From: Paramacrobiotus metropolitanus
Taxonomy: Eukaryota > Tardigrada > Eutardigrada > Parachela > Macrobiotidae
Length of the DNA: 64,000 nt
NCBI RefSeq assembly: GCF_019649055.1
Contig: NW_026570278.1
Location: 434,001 to 498,000 of the forward strand
Direction of reading: 5' to 3'
Shown: positions 54,146-64,000 of the stretch, piece after piece
How the letters are laid out: each line of letters begins with the position of its first letter
Numbering within the stretch: position 1 is the first letter of the stretch
The notes under the pieces: model-generated
Told to the model about the DNA's origin: nothing
The model's input: only the letters and a program-made list of their open reading frames with translations
Databases searched by the model: none
Made by a program: the position numbers and the translations under genes

Positions 54146-54409
54146 CCAATTCGCCTCTATTGTAGTATTGAGTATGTTTTCAAAACATCTGGATTCAGAA
54201 TGTATTATTTGATCGCTAGCTTAATCCTGCCATCCCTCGCTAGCCAGTTATTTCGTTGTAGTGAGCTGAAGCGCTTATTTATTGATAATAATCTCCTTTC
54301 TTTCGAAACCACCCGAGAAAAGTTTTCACAATTTGCTTTGCATCCTTCAGGCAAGCATGTTATGAATGTTCATGGTTTTCAAACGGACGTTAACCTTGTC
54401 AGACGCCTA

Positions 54410-54600
54410 CATTGAATTTCGTTTAGTCATAACAAATCTGGTGGTACTTGTCATATTAATTACTATTTACTGCTGACACTGACGGCTGATTGGCACCCGA
54501 TAAACTGCGTTTACCTGGAACGTCGACGCGGCAATCAGCGCCACAATGCAAGGGTATGCAGTTTCGGGGAAATGCCGTTAATTCGCATCACATTAATTAG
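54410..54600 (+). repeat. truncated extra copy of the TIL promoter region
   Basis: GACACTGACGGCTGATTGGC, GGAACGTCGACGCGGCAATC and CGCATCACATTAATTAGGC follow the order of the unit A promoter at 13790-13920. The TATA box itself is changed to ATGCAAGGGTATGCAG. It is a decayed duplicate upstream of unit C. Confidence 0.6.
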
Positions 54601-54768
54601 GCGCCATCGGTTTCCGAAACGGGTTCTTGTAAGTACAATAATATTTGGCGCACATTATTTATAAGTGTTTGGAAATTAAATATGAACCCATTTCCTAGAT
54701 TATGAAAGTTGATGGAAATCGACAAAAACAAGCAGCTTGTACAGTTTGCAGAAAAAGGTGATGGAACG

Positions 54769-55130
54769 AGCAGAGTCAGTTGCCGCAATATTGATCACTG
54801 TCGGGAAGTAAAATTTCTGACATCAAGCAAAATTAATTATTAACGCCGCGCAGATCCATGTGCTCGTCAAGTCGATGCGCAACGTTCTAGGTATGCAAAC
54901 CACACCGGCAATCAGATTTTGCACAATTCCACGGCAGTCACGCTTGCTTTCCGATTCATCGGTGTCTTATGTTTATTTTTGTGGCAGCGCGGCTTACTAA
55001 GCTTGCATTCTTACTTACTTCCTGATGCAGACGTTTTTCCTTGGGGCATTCATACTTTGCTTGTATAAATGTTTCCGATACATGTAAATGGAAAGTTGTC
55101 TATCGCACACGCTAAATTTTTGACAAGCAG
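54769..55130. repeat. upstream block of TIL unit C, homologous to 17438-17830
   Basis: It shares GATTCATCGGTGTCTTATGT, CCTGATGCAGACGTTT and CCTTGGGGCATTCAT with unit B. It lies just upstream of the unit C promoter and so marks the normal 5' context of the family. Confidence 0.7.
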
Positions 55131-55263
55131 TAATAAGCGTGGTGCCTCGTGACGTCAGGTGAATGTTCTTAAAATTAATGTTAATCGGTGACACTGACCG
55201 GCAAATTGACAACATCACAGATGTTGCATACATCTGCAGTATTAACGCTACGAAAAGCGTTAG

Positions 55264-55272
55264 TATATAAGG
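55264..55272 (+). promoter_or_regulatory. TATA box of TIL unit C
   Basis: TATATAAGG is followed by AGATGCTGCC, 120 bp upstream of ATG 55384. The motif is shared with units A and D. Confidence 0.75.
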
Positions 55273-55383
55273 AGATGCTGCCTGAATGCCAGTGCTATTA
55301 ACTGATATCCCATTCAGAGTCTGCTTAGCAAAACGCTCTGCTGGCCACCCTTTTCCCATCGTCTCTGAGTTCACTTGTGAACG

Positions 55384-57143
55384 ATGAAGACAACCTCTGC
55401 TATCATCACGCTGTGGGTCATCGTCACGCTGCTTCCCCATAACAGCGCAGTGCAGTCTGGTAACCACACCGTCGAATCTGGGATCAACGCAACCAACGCT
55501 CGCAACCGCACAATCAACACTCAAAACGGCACAGTCAACGGTGAAAACGGCCCCATCAACACTGCAAACCGCACAATCAACGGTGCAAACGGCCCCAACA
55601 ACACTGCAATTCGTACAACCAGCGCTGCAAACGGCACCATCGGATCTGGGAATGCCACCGACCTGAAGCCTGAGCAAACCCGGTAAGGCCCGTTAATGTG
55701 TCTATTAGGTTTCCCCCGTAAAGTTGGTTTCAGTGCAATGGCCTCCTGGAACCCAGCTGCTGATCTCAGAGACCTTGCTTTCACACATTTAGCGCCCTGT
55801 ACAGATAAGAACATTTCAAAGCATCATGCTCTGTCGAATACAATTAATGTATTGTCGCATGAATCATAATCAAGTGATACTGTTCATACATATAACTACA
55901 TAAAAGAGATGCCAGTAGCGCACCTAGATAATCTCTATATTTGCTGCCGTCATCCGGCTGGAGTGTGGCGTTGCGGCAGTACATATGGCTAAATCTGGCG
56001 TGGTACATAAGCACCATGTATAGTCACAACGTCATACTCCCGCCGGCTGACAGCAGCAAGTGCAGGGATTATCTAGTGCGCTACTGACATCCCTTCGTAG
56101 ACGTATATGTACACTGAAGAGAAGGCGCAACGGATTTTTGAGTACGCGCTTAGTGGTACAGCGCAGACATCGCCAAACATCGAGCCGAACTTTAACTGCA
56201 TTAGCCGATTAGCGGTTGAATTAACCGTTAACCGTAGATGGTAGCCCTAACAAACGTTCGTAACTGCCAACCGTGCATGTTTGAAGCGTGGTAGTTGTTT
56301 GTTTGCTTCACACTGCAGCCATACACGGCTGACGGTTACACTTGGTTGTTAGGGCTAATATCGACACTACCGACCGAATGTTGGTAGCGTCGTAACTTTC
56401 CCGTACGGTTGCCAACCATCACCGTACGCTCGCGCACGAGGTCGACAGGATTGAAGATAAAATTTGCGTCATGGTCTTATTAAATGCGGCGTAGCAACAG
56501 GTTTCTGAGTGCAGAATGAAAAGCTGTTCTACGACGTACACATAAATGCAGAACCCGAAAAAAAATTCACTTTGACGGTTTCTTTTGAAAACAGCATTAC
56601 TGTGTTGTTTTCAATAAAAAATTTAAGAAACAAAATTTACTATTAAGGTAAAATGCGATGCCTCGCCAGCTGATTACCATAAAGTACAACCCGGATCTAC
56701 TGGCCGCAGATTTTAACTCCTCTAGCTGCGTGAAAACGAGAGCAGGCCGTTAAAGCGACCAAGTATATCTTATAGAGTGATCAACTGGCCCAACTTTTAT
56801 TCTCTAAATTATGACTATCGACGAACCATTTAAAAGTAGGATTACTAGCGAGCTCATATTGAATGCATCTGCGTTTTTTAGCATTTTCTATGGAGATATC
56901 ATCCAGCAGATGCTTATGCGTCGATGTCCCGATCCACTGCAAATTTATGACTGCAAAGAGTGTGAGAAACATTGCGGAAATCTCAACCCCTCGCCGTATT
57001 GCGGTTACGGCTGTCAATTAACATCAACATGCATCTGCAAACCAGGTACATATCGTACATTCCGGGAATCACCGAAATGCGCGCCTCCGGATGGGCCCAT
57101 CATCAACAACTGCAAGCTGCCACCCAACGTTTATAAAGGTTAA
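55384..57143 (+). CDS. TIL-domain secreted glycoprotein, unit C (two exons, intact)
   Basis: Exon 1 (55384-55682) encodes a signal peptide (MKTTSAIITLWVIVTLLPH, cleavage probably near SAVQS). A linker of about 75 residues follows, built of Asn/Gly/Thr-rich phrases (INTQNGTVNGENG), with about seven N-glycosylation sequons. The donor is GTAAGGC. Exon 2 (56882-57143, after TCTGCGTTTTTTAG) is joined in phase 2 and encodes ten cysteines in TIL order, including CKECEKHC, CGYGC, TCICKPGTYR and a final NNC. TIL proteins typically block serine proteases outside the cell; the reactive bond would lie near the C-x3-C stretch after NLNPSP. AATAAA is at 57345. This is the only unit with every part intact. 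The 1.2-kb intron holds a MITE. Confidence 0.8.
55913..56086. mobile_element. 174-bp inverted-repeat MITE in the intron of TIL unit C
   Basis: The left end is CAGTAGCGCACCTAGATAAT and the right end is ATTATCTAGTGCGCTACTG. The inverted repeat continues inward for about 60 bases. The first bases resemble those inside the 738-bp element (CAGTGGCGCAC). I found no clear target duplication. Confidence 0.75.
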
Positions 57144-58229
57144 TGTAGGCAGGGCCAGATGGGCGAGGCGATGCCATGTCTTGCGATCATTTGAAGTATA
57201 CCGCATACGCTGACTATCGCTTAATTTCTCTGACGAGCGTTGCGTGATCCCTGATATTGTCTGGTTGCTTTTGATTAGATATGGTTCTGCTAATGTCATG
57301 AAATGCGCACTTATACAGTTATACATGACCGGTTGTCAGACTAAAATAAACAACGATGAATTTAAACGAAGAACGAAGAACTCTTAGAATATAAACTGCC
57401 TATTAGTATACTAGCTAAATTTGGCGATTAATTAAAAATCCTAAGATTTCGTGGAATTCGGATATCGCTGTGCTTGTTGCAGTTAGCACATATATACAGC
57501 TGGAAAGCCAAAAAAATGGGTGGCTATAAAAAACTGGGGTGAGATGGGATGGTTATATTGATTTCCTTACTGGTTAGCTTAATTGACCGTGCTTTGTGTA
57601 ATACGAGTTGAATATTGTAAGGTTAGATCGAAAATTCCACTATGCTCGAAATATGGCAAAAATGTTGGATCAGGCACTTTTGCCTGGCATACTCAAAAAT
57701 ATTCTGTAAAACTAACGTACTTCTAGGAAAAGTTTTAGTTACATTTGTGTAAATTGAAAAGAATGGAATGCAAAATGTTACAGTTGATTAGCAAAGAGAC
57801 ATGCATATCCTTGCAAATTAGGCGGAGCCCCACTTATGCATGGATACCGTACCTGTATAAAGGGAGATGGTGATTAATGGATACCAAATCTTACGCGTGA
57901 CGTCGTTATATACGGTAATCGTGCATCCTGCACTTGAAAGTACAGAGATCGTACGGCGTGCAGACGAAACTTAACCCCGCATTGAGGTGTAGGGCTTTCT
58001 GAGATCTTGAGCAGCGACCGTAGACCACAATAAACGCGGAGGCGAAGCCGTAGCCGTTACTTGGACGTAATAATTATTGTAATTTCCGGGGTTTCGATTC
58101 GACAGTGCTGCTGCTGACTACCCCTGCTGAAGTGACTCACCGGAAGTAAACGCACAAATTACGACTTCCTCCGCGCTATTGATTTACGATTTGTGTTGCT
58201 GAGCGGAACCAGCGATTTACTGTGGTTAC
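57144..58229. other. 3' flank of unit C and intergenic DNA
   Basis: 57180-57310 matches the 3' flank of unit B. Near 57853 TATAAAGGGAGATGG resembles the family's TATAAGGAGATGC core, but no exon 1 follows, so it may be a relic promoter. Confidence 0.45.
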
Positions 58230-58490
58230 AGGCATTGCCATATGACAGGAAATACACTTATTTGATCAATTACCGCACACGTCTTACATTTCCTTTTGTG
58301 TAAATGTGAAATCTGTCCTTGGTCAATTATGTTCTGATTGTAACAGTTTTCAAACGAACGATTAATTGTCAGAGTTGTACATTTAAATTTAGTCAATCGT
58401 AAGCAATCTGGTGGTACTGTTGACACTGACTGGCTGATTTACGCCGGCAGTCAAACTGCGGTTATCCCGGAACGCCGACGCGAAAATAAG
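58230..58490 (+). repeat. distal promoter region of TIL unit D, cut off by a transposon
   Basis: GTGAAATCTGTCCTTGG, TTTTCAAACGAACGAT and GGAACGCCGACGCGAAAAT follow the order of the unit A region at 13640-13850. The expected next part (GCGCC then the TATA box) resumes only at 61199, after the inserted element. Confidence 0.7.
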
Positions 58491-59395
58491 GGCCCGCGCT
58501 GAAGCGCTGAGTCTGAGTCTGAGTCTGACCCCTAAAAGGCTGAGTCTGACTACTGAAAGTTTGAGTCTGAGCACTAAAGGGCTGAGTCTGACTATTAAGA
58601 GGCTGAGACTGTTAAAGTAATATCTCGATGACTTTAACTCTTGACCGGAAATATGGGTCCAGCGAATCATATGGTCCAACATATGGTAACATACAATTAA
58701 CGCTAAAACAAAGTAATGTAAAAGTGCAAAATGTTATTAATTTGGCAACACCCCATGCGGTAATCCAACACGGGACATTTACCGTAGGTTTTTGAGAGTA
58801 TAACTGTTTAACTGCAGCAACACAAACGTTGAACAGAACGAAAGAAATAACCACAACTGCAGCGCTACTCGGCATTTCCGGCCAAAATAAAAATAAATTT
58901 ATTTCAATTACAGTAATTCAACTACGTACTTGCTGTACCATGTATACTGAATAATAAGACGGTAATCTCCGCATGTAATCAGATCTACCTATAATAATAA
59001 TTATGGTGATATGTACTGACTAGTAATCGTATGCAACAAGGCTCAATAAATTGAATAAAGCACATGCATTACACCAGTAGAGTAATAAAGAATAGCACTA
59101 CCCAAAATTGAAATGTACCTGTCGGCTTCTCACTACAATAACAGTATGAGGTGTTTGTTGATGCGCGTATTTATGCATGTTCAAATAACAGCACTAATTA
59201 TAGCTAATGTTAATGAAGCAAAAAATCATACAGCGTTAATTGCAGCAACATTACAGCCTATCTTTAATGATTATACTAGCCTATTCTGCCAATGTAGTAT
59301 TAGAATTTCAGTTCTGCACGACATAGGCATAACAAAACCACCGACTCGCCTTCGTAGCTGATCAGCTGGAAGTTAATCCGAAATAACTAATCGTA

Positions 59396-59457
59396 TGGTC
59401 GTTCAAGTGAAACACTATGATAAGTGAACGAGCGATGGTCGTTCAAGTGAAACACGA
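59396..59457 (+). repeat. short direct repeat inside the 2.7-kb transposon
   Basis: ATGGTCGTTCAAGTGAAACAC occurs twice, about 40 bp apart, around TATGATAAGTGAACGAGCG. Confidence 0.6.
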
Positions 59458-60610
59458 GAAATAATAAATTTCCCGATTTCCCAGACCGAGTAGGTAAAGA
59501 CTGCAATGAACAGGCTAAATTTCAGAAATTGCTACAAAATCGTAATGAAGTTACCGTCACTCAAAAATTACCCAGATGCAATTTATTATATTTTACGACC
59601 ATCGGCATTCCAGATAAAGTATACTTATATGCCTATCTAGCCATCGTTCCTATGCAAACCTGTGATCAACAATAGAATAATGATCGGCGGTGTCAAATTT
59701 TAGTAGTCGGGGGAGAGCGCATCGAATGATTAATCTCGTGCGGCTGGGCTTATCAGCAAACCGCTTTCCGGAGCAGAATGCCGCCTTTCCAAAACAGTTG
59801 GTTTGGTAGATTAGTGAGCCAAAACAAGTAAATGGCGCCTAAAATTCCTCAGCCGTAAGAAATCACATTAAGCCTTTCCCAAGGCAGTTGAAAATGGCGA
59901 AAAATTGCAGGATAAACGGCAACACAGCGTTTCCCCATAAAGCTATCTGATGTGATTTTAATATGAACAATGTCTGTCAAGCAGTGACTGCCAGTCCTTA
60001 ATTAGTAAAACTTTAATGACGTAACGCTATAATTATTTAAAGTACTGCTTTCTCCGTGGTTACAGACTTACAGTCATTATTAAATACTGGACTTCATTTC
60101 GGTGCTCTACATTTCCTACACTTAAGACCCGATGAAAGGATTTTCTGACTAGAGGCCGCTAAAGAAGAATCTATAGTGAAATTGCAGATTTGTGGAAAAT
60201 ATGGCGTTTTTCACGATCAAGCCAAACTGACGACGCGGTTTTGAATCCACAAAAACGGCGTGTCATTTACGTGTCATTTTTGATTATCTTTTTGAATTTT
60301 AGTTTTCATTTTTTATACTTAGCTTTAACTGACGCTGTGATTAGCTACGTTATCTGAACCTGTACGATATGCACATTAGGACGTTAATGCTTTTCACTTT
60401 GAGTACAATTGCTGGCAAGCAGAATTCTTCATTATACCACTGCTATAATGCATTTGTCTTTATTCAAGTTTAGTGAACCGTGTTTCATAGGTTTAATTGT
60501 CAGTGCATACTGCATAATGAATATTCCCGGCTAATTATACGAGGATCTAGGATCTATGATTTGGTTACGATCTACAATAGTTATGAGCGCGCATTATCGG
60601 CTTATCATAC

Positions 60611-60688
60611 AATGGACGACAAAAAAAAGTTGAAATCGACCGGCCAGTGTGCGGTCGCGCCTCATCAACTTCTTTTTGTCGTCCACTG
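60611..60688. repeat. 78-bp hairpin nested in the 2.7-kb transposon
   Basis: AATGGACGACAAAAAAAAGT and ACTTCTTTTTGTCGTCCACT form two complementary arms around a GC-rich centre. It may be a very small inserted MITE. Confidence 0.65.
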
Positions 60689-61205
60689 TAAATGTTCCCT
60701 AATGCACCTCAACCTGCAACTGTATGCTATGCGCACTGCAGTACTGTGTAGCAGAATAAAAGTATCCGCGTCGCGCTGTATCCGCACTAGTTGCGCGAAT
60801 CGTGTACGCGCTCTTACAAGTGCCCGTGGCTGCAATTTCGTGGCTGTACTGTCCTTCAAGTGCCGGGCTGGGGCACAGTACAGTTGTAATTAAACTAACT
60901 TTAGTTTTATTTTAACTTAATTAAATTAACTTTCAGTTAATTAATAACGTTCGGTGAACCGTGAACGTCCCGTGCCGCGTACGTCCCGATCGCCGCAATC
61001 TATTGTACACATACATAACTTGGTTTTAGGGTTGCATGTAATACGGGGTTTTGCTGTACGTCGCAAATTTTTAGTCATGTGTTAAAGTCATCGAGACTTT
61101 ACACGTGCAGTATTAAGAAAACTCAGCATTTTATAGTCAGACTCAGCCTTTTAGTACTCAGACTCAGACTCAGCGCTTCAGCGCGGGCCAAAAATAAGCG
61201 CCCGC

Positions 61206-61213
61206 ATATAAGG
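61206..61213 (+). promoter_or_regulatory. TATA box of TIL unit D
   Basis: ATATAAGG is followed by AGATGCAGCTGG, 106 bp upstream of ATG 61312 and only 17 bp after the end of the inserted transposon. Confidence 0.7.
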
Positions 61214-61503
61214 AGATGCAGCTGGTGCCATTGCCGTTAATCGTTATTGCAATCCCTTTGCTCAACTACTGTTCCCCCTAATTCAGTCTTTGCCGAGCTC
61301 ACTTTTATACGATGAAGCCAACCCCTGCTATCCTCACGCTATACGGTGCCCCTCCATTGCGGTGCAGCGCAGTCTGGTAACAACAAAGTCGAATCTGATT
61401 CTGGGCAAAACGAAATCAAGGATGGAGACGGTATAATCAAATCTGGGAATGCCACAATTAAGCCAACGGAAAAACGGTAAGGCCAGTTTATGATTATTGC
61501 GGA

Positions 61504-61790
61504 TGTGGGCGACCTGCCTCATAATATACGCTATACTGGTATACATGCCGACCGAACTGCGCGCTAAACCTTTATGCCAGATCTCTCTCTTTACACATAA
61601 CGCCTACCGCGCATTTTATACTTCACAGACAACAGCATGACAATATAGCATCTAGAACAATCTAGAAGACTCTACACAATGCTGGCGGCAAACACTCCAA
61701 ACCACTAGCTGACAAAGCATGACCAGGCATCGTCGTGCACATGCGGTATACACATTGTGTGTAGATACAGCGTATGCTGTATCTACCACA
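61504..61790 (-). repeat. 3' LTR of the small LTR element
   Basis: It is 287 bp, TGTGGG...CCACA on the plus strand, and nearly identical to the copy at 62851-63137. Confidence 0.9.
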
Positions 61791-62174
61791 CTACCCTCCT
61801 TCTGTGGAAAAAAAACATATTCATGCAGTTTTATAAGTAGACAATTACTGATGACTAAGTTGACTTCTTTGTAGTTTTCTTCCTTCTTTAAGTAAGATGG
61901 CATAATGTAGGCATTTCTTGCGGTTTTAAACTTAGCATGGTAGATTTCCGTCCGAAGATCCGGTATATTCAATTCAGTCTTAAAACAGCTCGACATTTTG
62001 GAGGTCGGAATTGCAACAGTATCTCCATTTTCGCACAAAGGAAATTATTTCATAACGGAATAATATAGCGTCTCACACAGCTGTCACACAGTTGCTATTA
62101 AGGTCACGTTCACTCAGTCCGCTTCCCTTATTCAGTTATAGGCCCCCAATATTTTGATCCTGTAGATACCTTTG

Positions 62175-62543
62175 TCATTCGTGACCTTTCCAACAGTCTG
62201 CAGCAAGATGTCCAGATTCGCGACATATGTAGCATAATCTAGGAGCAACGGGACGGGATCGACCTGTAGATCTTTCTGCATTCTTTTTTAGTTGTTTAGT
62301 AATGGAAAAATATAATCTTGGCCGTATTTGCGGAGGTAACGCTTGTAGTTCATGGCAAAGTTGGTGATGGAAATCCTGTATGGCAACAGGCATGTTGTAC
62401 ATAAATCTTTCTTGAAGTTGTTGCGGTAGATGGACGAACAGGGCGCAGATAATTTGTTGGTCATTTTTCGTTTGATTTACACTTGTGAGATATTCAATCA
62501 CGTTGTCGATGTATTTTTCGGGTGATAAGGATTTAGGACTCAT
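62175..62543 (-). CDS. Gag-like protein with CCHC zinc knuckle, in the small LTR element
   Basis: ATG at 62543 opens 122 codons. Residues 1-85 are helical (YIDNVIEYLTSVNQTK, then LPQQLQERFMYN), consistent with the C-terminal part of a capsid domain. Near the end, CYICRESGHLAADC is a canonical C-x2-C-x4-H-x4-C nucleic-acid-binding knuckle. No protease or polymerase follows. A second minus-strand stretch at 62038-61652 is open for 128 codons without recognisable motifs and may be decayed internal sequence. The protein could package its own RNA for an autonomous partner (inference). Confidence 0.75.
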   Translation of the reverse strand: MSPKSLSPEKYIDNVIEYLTSVNQTKNDQQIICALFVHLPQQLQERFMYNMPVAIQDFHHQLCHELQALPPQIRPRLYFSITKQLKKNAERSTGRSRPVAPRLCYICRESGHLAADCWKGHE

Positions 62544-62850
62544 GCTGTGCTGCGAAAAGTTTGTAATGGAATGGTATGGTCGGTCAGTGATGATGTTCCA
62601 GCATTATGTTGTACTGCGCTGGGGAGGATTCTGGTTGGTGATGGTGAAGGCTGATTTCTGGGCTCAATGAAATCAGATAAGCGAAATAGCGATGATGGCT
62701 ATTCCATGCGCACTGGGATAAGAAGCTTGTATATATGAGGCAGATCTCCACAATAAAAAAATTAACTTGATGAAAGGTCGTAGAAAACTTTTAGCAACTC
62801 AGAGGATTTATATAAAGGTCACCGTGGTTCGAAACCGATCTGCTACCAGA

Positions 62851-63137
62851 TGTGGGCGACCTGCCTCATGATATACGCTATACTGGTATACATGCCGACC
62901 GAACTGCGCGCTAAACCTTTATGCCAGATCTCTCTCTTTACACATAACGCCTACCGCGCATTTTATACTTCACAGACAACAGCATGACAATATAGCATCT
63001 AGAACAATCTAGAAGACTCTACACAATGCTGGCGGCAAACACTCCAAACCACTAGCTGACAAAGCATGACCAGGCATCGTCGTGCACATGCGGTATACAC
63101 ATTGTGTGTAGATACAGCGTATGCTGTATCTACCACA
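62851..63137 (-). repeat. 5' LTR of the small LTR element
   Basis: It is 287 bp and next to the primer binding site at 62824-62848. Confidence 0.9.
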
Positions 63138-63649
63138 CGGCTTACGTTTTCACGGTTAAGCAGGATTTAGAAAACCTTCGAGAAAAATTAGTATAACCAA
63201 CTGCAAATCTGAGATAATTCTCTCTTGCGCAGTTAGCATCGTCATCGAGTGATCAGGTGTTTTCAACTGTCCTATCAATTGTGCATATGCGGAAGTTTGA
63301 TTTGTACAGTTGCCGATAATACGGCAACGTGTTTCTTTCCAATCGATGCAGTCGCCACCAAGAGCAGTTGCTATTTCGCAGGGCTTAACGGTAAGCGTGA
63401 CGATAACTATGCTTTCTATCGTCAATCCTATCGTCAAACGGTCCGATAAGGGTACGCCATGATGACGCGCAAGAGCCTATCGTATATCGTACCGTATATC
63501 GTAAGCCTTTTTGCGCTTGCGAACACAATCTATTGAGTAATCAATCAACTCACGGTTAACGGTATTCATAGTGATGCCCACCGATGCAGCATCTTAGTGA
63601 GTTTACTGGCGAGCTTATGCCGAATGCCTAATTGGCATTTCCTTTGCAG
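63138..63649. other. remainder of the unit D intron
   Basis: No element or exon is recognised. The end (GGTATTCATAGTGATGCCCACCGATGC near 63560) resembles the sequence before exon 2 of unit B near 18420, so it is ordinary family intron. Confidence 0.5.
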
Positions 63650-63918
63650 TTCATTTGCATGCGGCCGCGCAAAAAAAATTATGACATGTCCCGATCCGTT
63701 GACTATTTGGGGCTGTCAGGAGTGTGAGAGGTCTTGCGGAAACCCCAAACCCGTCGCCGTTATGCAATTTTTCTTGGGACTTGAAAATGGTCTTGCAAAC
63801 CAGATACATACCGCACCTTCCAATCACCGAAATGCCGCGCAATGGGCCTATCATCAACAACTGCATAGTCCTCTCAGCAGGGCGCCATCCGAGGGAAACT
63901 GAGAAACGGCCGGAAAAT

Positions 63919-63988
63919 GCGCCGATAAGGGAATCGAACCTCGGCTACGTCGTAGATCCGCGTAGGCAGTACCACCGAACCACGGCGC
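63919..63988 (-). other. tRNA-like sequence, probably a pseudogene
   Basis: On the minus strand, GCGCCG and CGGCGC form a six-pair acceptor stem over 70 bases. TGGTTCGGTGG fits an A box and GGTTCGATTCC a B box, and CTACG/CGTAG can form the anticodon stem. However, the anticodon loop would have 11 bases, and the D and T stems pair poorly. It lies 16 bp after the unit D remnant, at the window edge. Confidence 0.35.
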
Positions 63989-64000
63989 AAAGTTGTCGTA

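Larger units (their letters stand above)
58491..61189. mobile_element. 2.7-kb inverted-repeat transposon with subterminal repeats, non-autonomous
   Basis: The ends are GGCCCGCGCTGAAGCGCTGA at the left and its exact complement at the right. Next to the left end lies a run of CTGAGTCTGA motifs spaced about 22 bp apart (58509-58615), and complementary TCAGACTCAG motifs precede the right end (61125-61170). AAAATAAG occurs at 58483-58490 and again at 61191-61198, an 8-bp target duplication with one extra A at the right. No transposase ORF is visible. An 8-9-bp duplication fits hAT, Merlin or MULE families. It split the promoter of TIL unit D. Confidence 0.85.
61504..63137 (-). mobile_element. 1.6-kb LTR retrotransposon encoding only a Gag-like protein
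   Basis: Two 287-bp LTRs (61504-61790 and 62851-63137) start TG and end CA, and differ at one position (CTCATAATA versus CTCATGATA). The element is in minus orientation. Behind the 5' LTR (right side) lies a primer site TGGTAGCAGATCGGTTTCGA, matching initiator tRNA-Met with a small gap. Before the 3' LTR is a polypurine tract AGAAGGAGGGTAG. Flanks are CGGA and CGGC, an imperfect 4-bp duplication. The interior is about 1.06 kb with no polymerase, so it depends on another element (TR-GAG-like). Confidence 0.9.
61312..63902 (+). pseudogene. TIL-domain gene, unit D (both exons frameshifted, LTR element in intron)
   Basis: Exon 1 (61312-61476) starts MKPTPAILTLY, but a deletion inside the signal-peptide region shifts the frame into a stop after about 22 codons. 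The rest of exon 1 and the donor GTAAGGC still align with unit C. Exon 2 (from 63650, after CCTTTGCAG) keeps phase 2 and starts the TIL domain (CPDPLTIWGCQECERSCG). One extra base in the run AACCCCAAACCC then shifts the frame and removes the later cysteines. The intron carries an LTR element (61504-63137), and the promoter is interrupted upstream by a transposon. The unit is certainly inactive as a TIL gene. Confidence 0.8.

Noticed and set aside
54200-54415. 71-codon ORF with a signal-peptide-like start
   Set aside because: Its second half lies in DNA homologous to non-coding upstream sequence of TIL unit D (58340-58400), where the frame is not kept.
61504-63137. Simple tandem duplication instead of an LTR element
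   Set aside because: The TG...CA ends, initiator tRNA primer site, polypurine tract and Gag-like knuckle ORF between the repeats all fit an LTR element.
1-64000. CRISPR array, operons or other prokaryotic features
   Set aside because: The only regular repeats are the 51-bp minisatellite and peptide-coding repeats; introns and animal-type elements rule out a prokaryotic window.

Overview
The window is nuclear DNA of an invertebrate animal. The evidence is GT-AG introns that stay in phase, remains of a rhodopsin-like GPCR, secreted trypsin-inhibitor-like (TIL) proteins, a LINE, and LTR elements primed by initiator-methionine tRNA. The phylum cannot be fixed from the sequence. Host genes are sparse, and mobile DNA and its decay products make up most of the window.

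Layout. 1-255 is the tail of a retroelement protein. 595-2340 is a decayed duplicate of the 3' part of a host gene (here gene X). 4.3-6.6 kb holds a 51-bp minisatellite with a codon-compatible period. 8.1-10.6 kb is a GPCR pseudogene whose second, shorter copy lies at 49.4-51.7 kb. 12.4-13.1 kb is a foldback element between TTAA duplications. 13.8-18.8 kb holds two units of a TIL gene family with a truncated LINE between them. 19.7-23.2 kb holds gene X on the minus strand: three exons, 614 codons, unbroken. 54.4-57.2 kb holds the only apparently intact TIL gene. 58.2-63.9 kb holds a TIL pseudogene disrupted by two transposons.

The main object is a giant Ty3/gypsy-type LTR retrotransposon at 23396-47290 (about 23.9 kb). 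It is bounded by LTRs that differ only by a 2-bp indel and is flanked by a GATG target duplication. In order it has: a tRNA-iMet primer site; a 1.4-kb leader; a 1160-codon Gag with a long coiled coil; a retropepsin; a linker of roughly 900 codons; reverse transcriptase, RNase H and a D,D35E integrase with an AT-hook tail; and then almost 9 kb of extra coding sequence. That last region contains what I read as four tandem winged-helix modules resembling linker histone H1/H5, a duplicated unknown domain, Arg/Ser/Glu-rich tracts and acidic tracts. The reading frame is cut by about ten in-frame stops and several frame changes, which conflicts with the near-identical LTRs. The element lies 207 bp upstream of the ATG of gene X.

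The TIL genes share one architecture: a TATATAAGG-type promoter, exon 1 (signal peptide plus Asn/Gly/Thr-rich linker), a donor GTAAGGC in phase 2, a long intron, and exon 2 with the ten-cysteine TIL domain. Three of the four units are broken. Most other non-coding stretches hold only old, small inverted-repeat elements or nothing I can recognise.
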